Of a stretch of 64,000 nucleotides of DNA, positions 63,908-64,000 are shown piece after piece. Source of the stretch: JAHEKD01 sp965204695 (GTDB lineage: Bacteria > Pseudomonadota > Gammaproteobacteria > Arenicellales > JAHEKD01); the NCBI GenBank assembly GCA_965204695.1, contig OZ242007.1:372001-436000 (forward strand), read 5' to 3'. Below the pieces are notes generated by a model. That model worked only from the letters and a program-made list of their open reading frames with translations. It did not search any database and was not told the DNA's origin. Both the position numbers and the translations under genes were made by a program. How positions within the stretch are numbered: position 1 is the stretch's first letter; every line of letters starts with the position of its first letter.

Positions 63908-64000
63908 TTAAGAGTTAAAATCTTTAAATACCGATGAGTCGACATTCGCTTTTTCATTTAGATGCAAACGCCAAGGGCAGTTTGCAGAGCCAAATTCGCG
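63908..64000 (-). CDS. C-terminal fragment of a gene running off the right edge
   Basis: The minus strand has an open frame from the window edge to a TAA at 63908, encoding 30 residues (...FGSANCPWRLHLNEKAN..., ends VFKDFNS). It converges with the ureohydrolase gene. The sequence looks protein-like, but it is too short to identify a family. Confidence 0.4.
   Translation of the reverse strand, partial: REFGSANCPWRLHLNEKANVDSSVFKDFNS

Overview
The window reads as chromosomal DNA of a Gram-negative bacterium, most likely a gammaproteobacterium. It carries a TonB-dependent receptor, an outer-membrane barrel, a LolA-like protein, an RND pump and a tripartite hybrid kinase. The DNA looks AT-rich except for one insertion sequence, and several intergenic hairpin repeats are present. 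The exact taxon cannot be read from the sequence. I saw no rRNA, tRNA or CRISPR array.

Region 1 (1-23718, all minus strand, running off the left edge) is a lipopeptide-polyketide biosynthesis operon. In transcription order it holds: a fatty acyl-AMP ligase-ACP-condensation protein; two paralogous SyrP/TauD-like Fe(II)/2-oxoglutarate dioxygenases; a one-module NRPS with a degenerate N-terminal condensation domain and a glutamate-type adenylation domain interrupted by an FkbM-type methyltransferase; a PKS with domains KS-AT-KR-DH-ACP whose AT has lost its catalytic Ser and His; an MFS transporter; a membrane fatty acid desaturase; a Sfp/EntD-like phosphopantetheinyl transferase; an MbtH-like protein; a 95-residue orphan; and a second PKS (KS-AT-KR...) cut by the window edge. 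Many junctions are 4-base ATGA overlaps. The inferred product is an acyl-glutamyl polyketide, perhaps O-methylated and hydroxylated or desaturated. I do not recognise it as a known compound. No thioesterase is visible, so release is probably encoded further left.

Region 2 (23719-24640) has no intact gene. It holds two inverted repeats upstream of the operon, a probable decayed gene and a cluster of hairpins. Region 3 (24640-31611, minus) is housekeeping and accessory metabolism: an AGCS sodium:alanine/glycine symporter, a universal stress protein, the operon N-formylglutamate amidohydrolase/YbdK-type carboxylate-amine ligase/PdxH, and a chromate resistance pair (rhodanese-ChrB and ChrA).

Region 4 (31984-35588) has a secreted collagen-like/beta-helix protein and a complete IS1380-family element with its 4-bp target duplication. 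Region 5 (35711-40973) is a probable methylamine/one-carbon module: EamA exporter, small MetE-like methyltransferase, XRE-cupin regulator, and a dimethylglycine/sarcosine dehydrogenase-like flavoprotein.

Region 6 (41210-46154) is a MarR-controlled operon of an RND/MMPL pump, a LolA-like protein and an outer-membrane barrel, with two operators 21 bp apart. Region 7 (46422-53444) is a sensory locus: TonB receptor, periplasmic binding protein, hybrid histidine kinase and a divergent LuxR-type response regulator. Region 8 (53445-55165) has only small or broken genes. Region 9 (55178-64000) is an Opp/Dpp-type ABC importer with an enolase-superfamily enzyme and a divergent agmatinase-family ureohydrolase.
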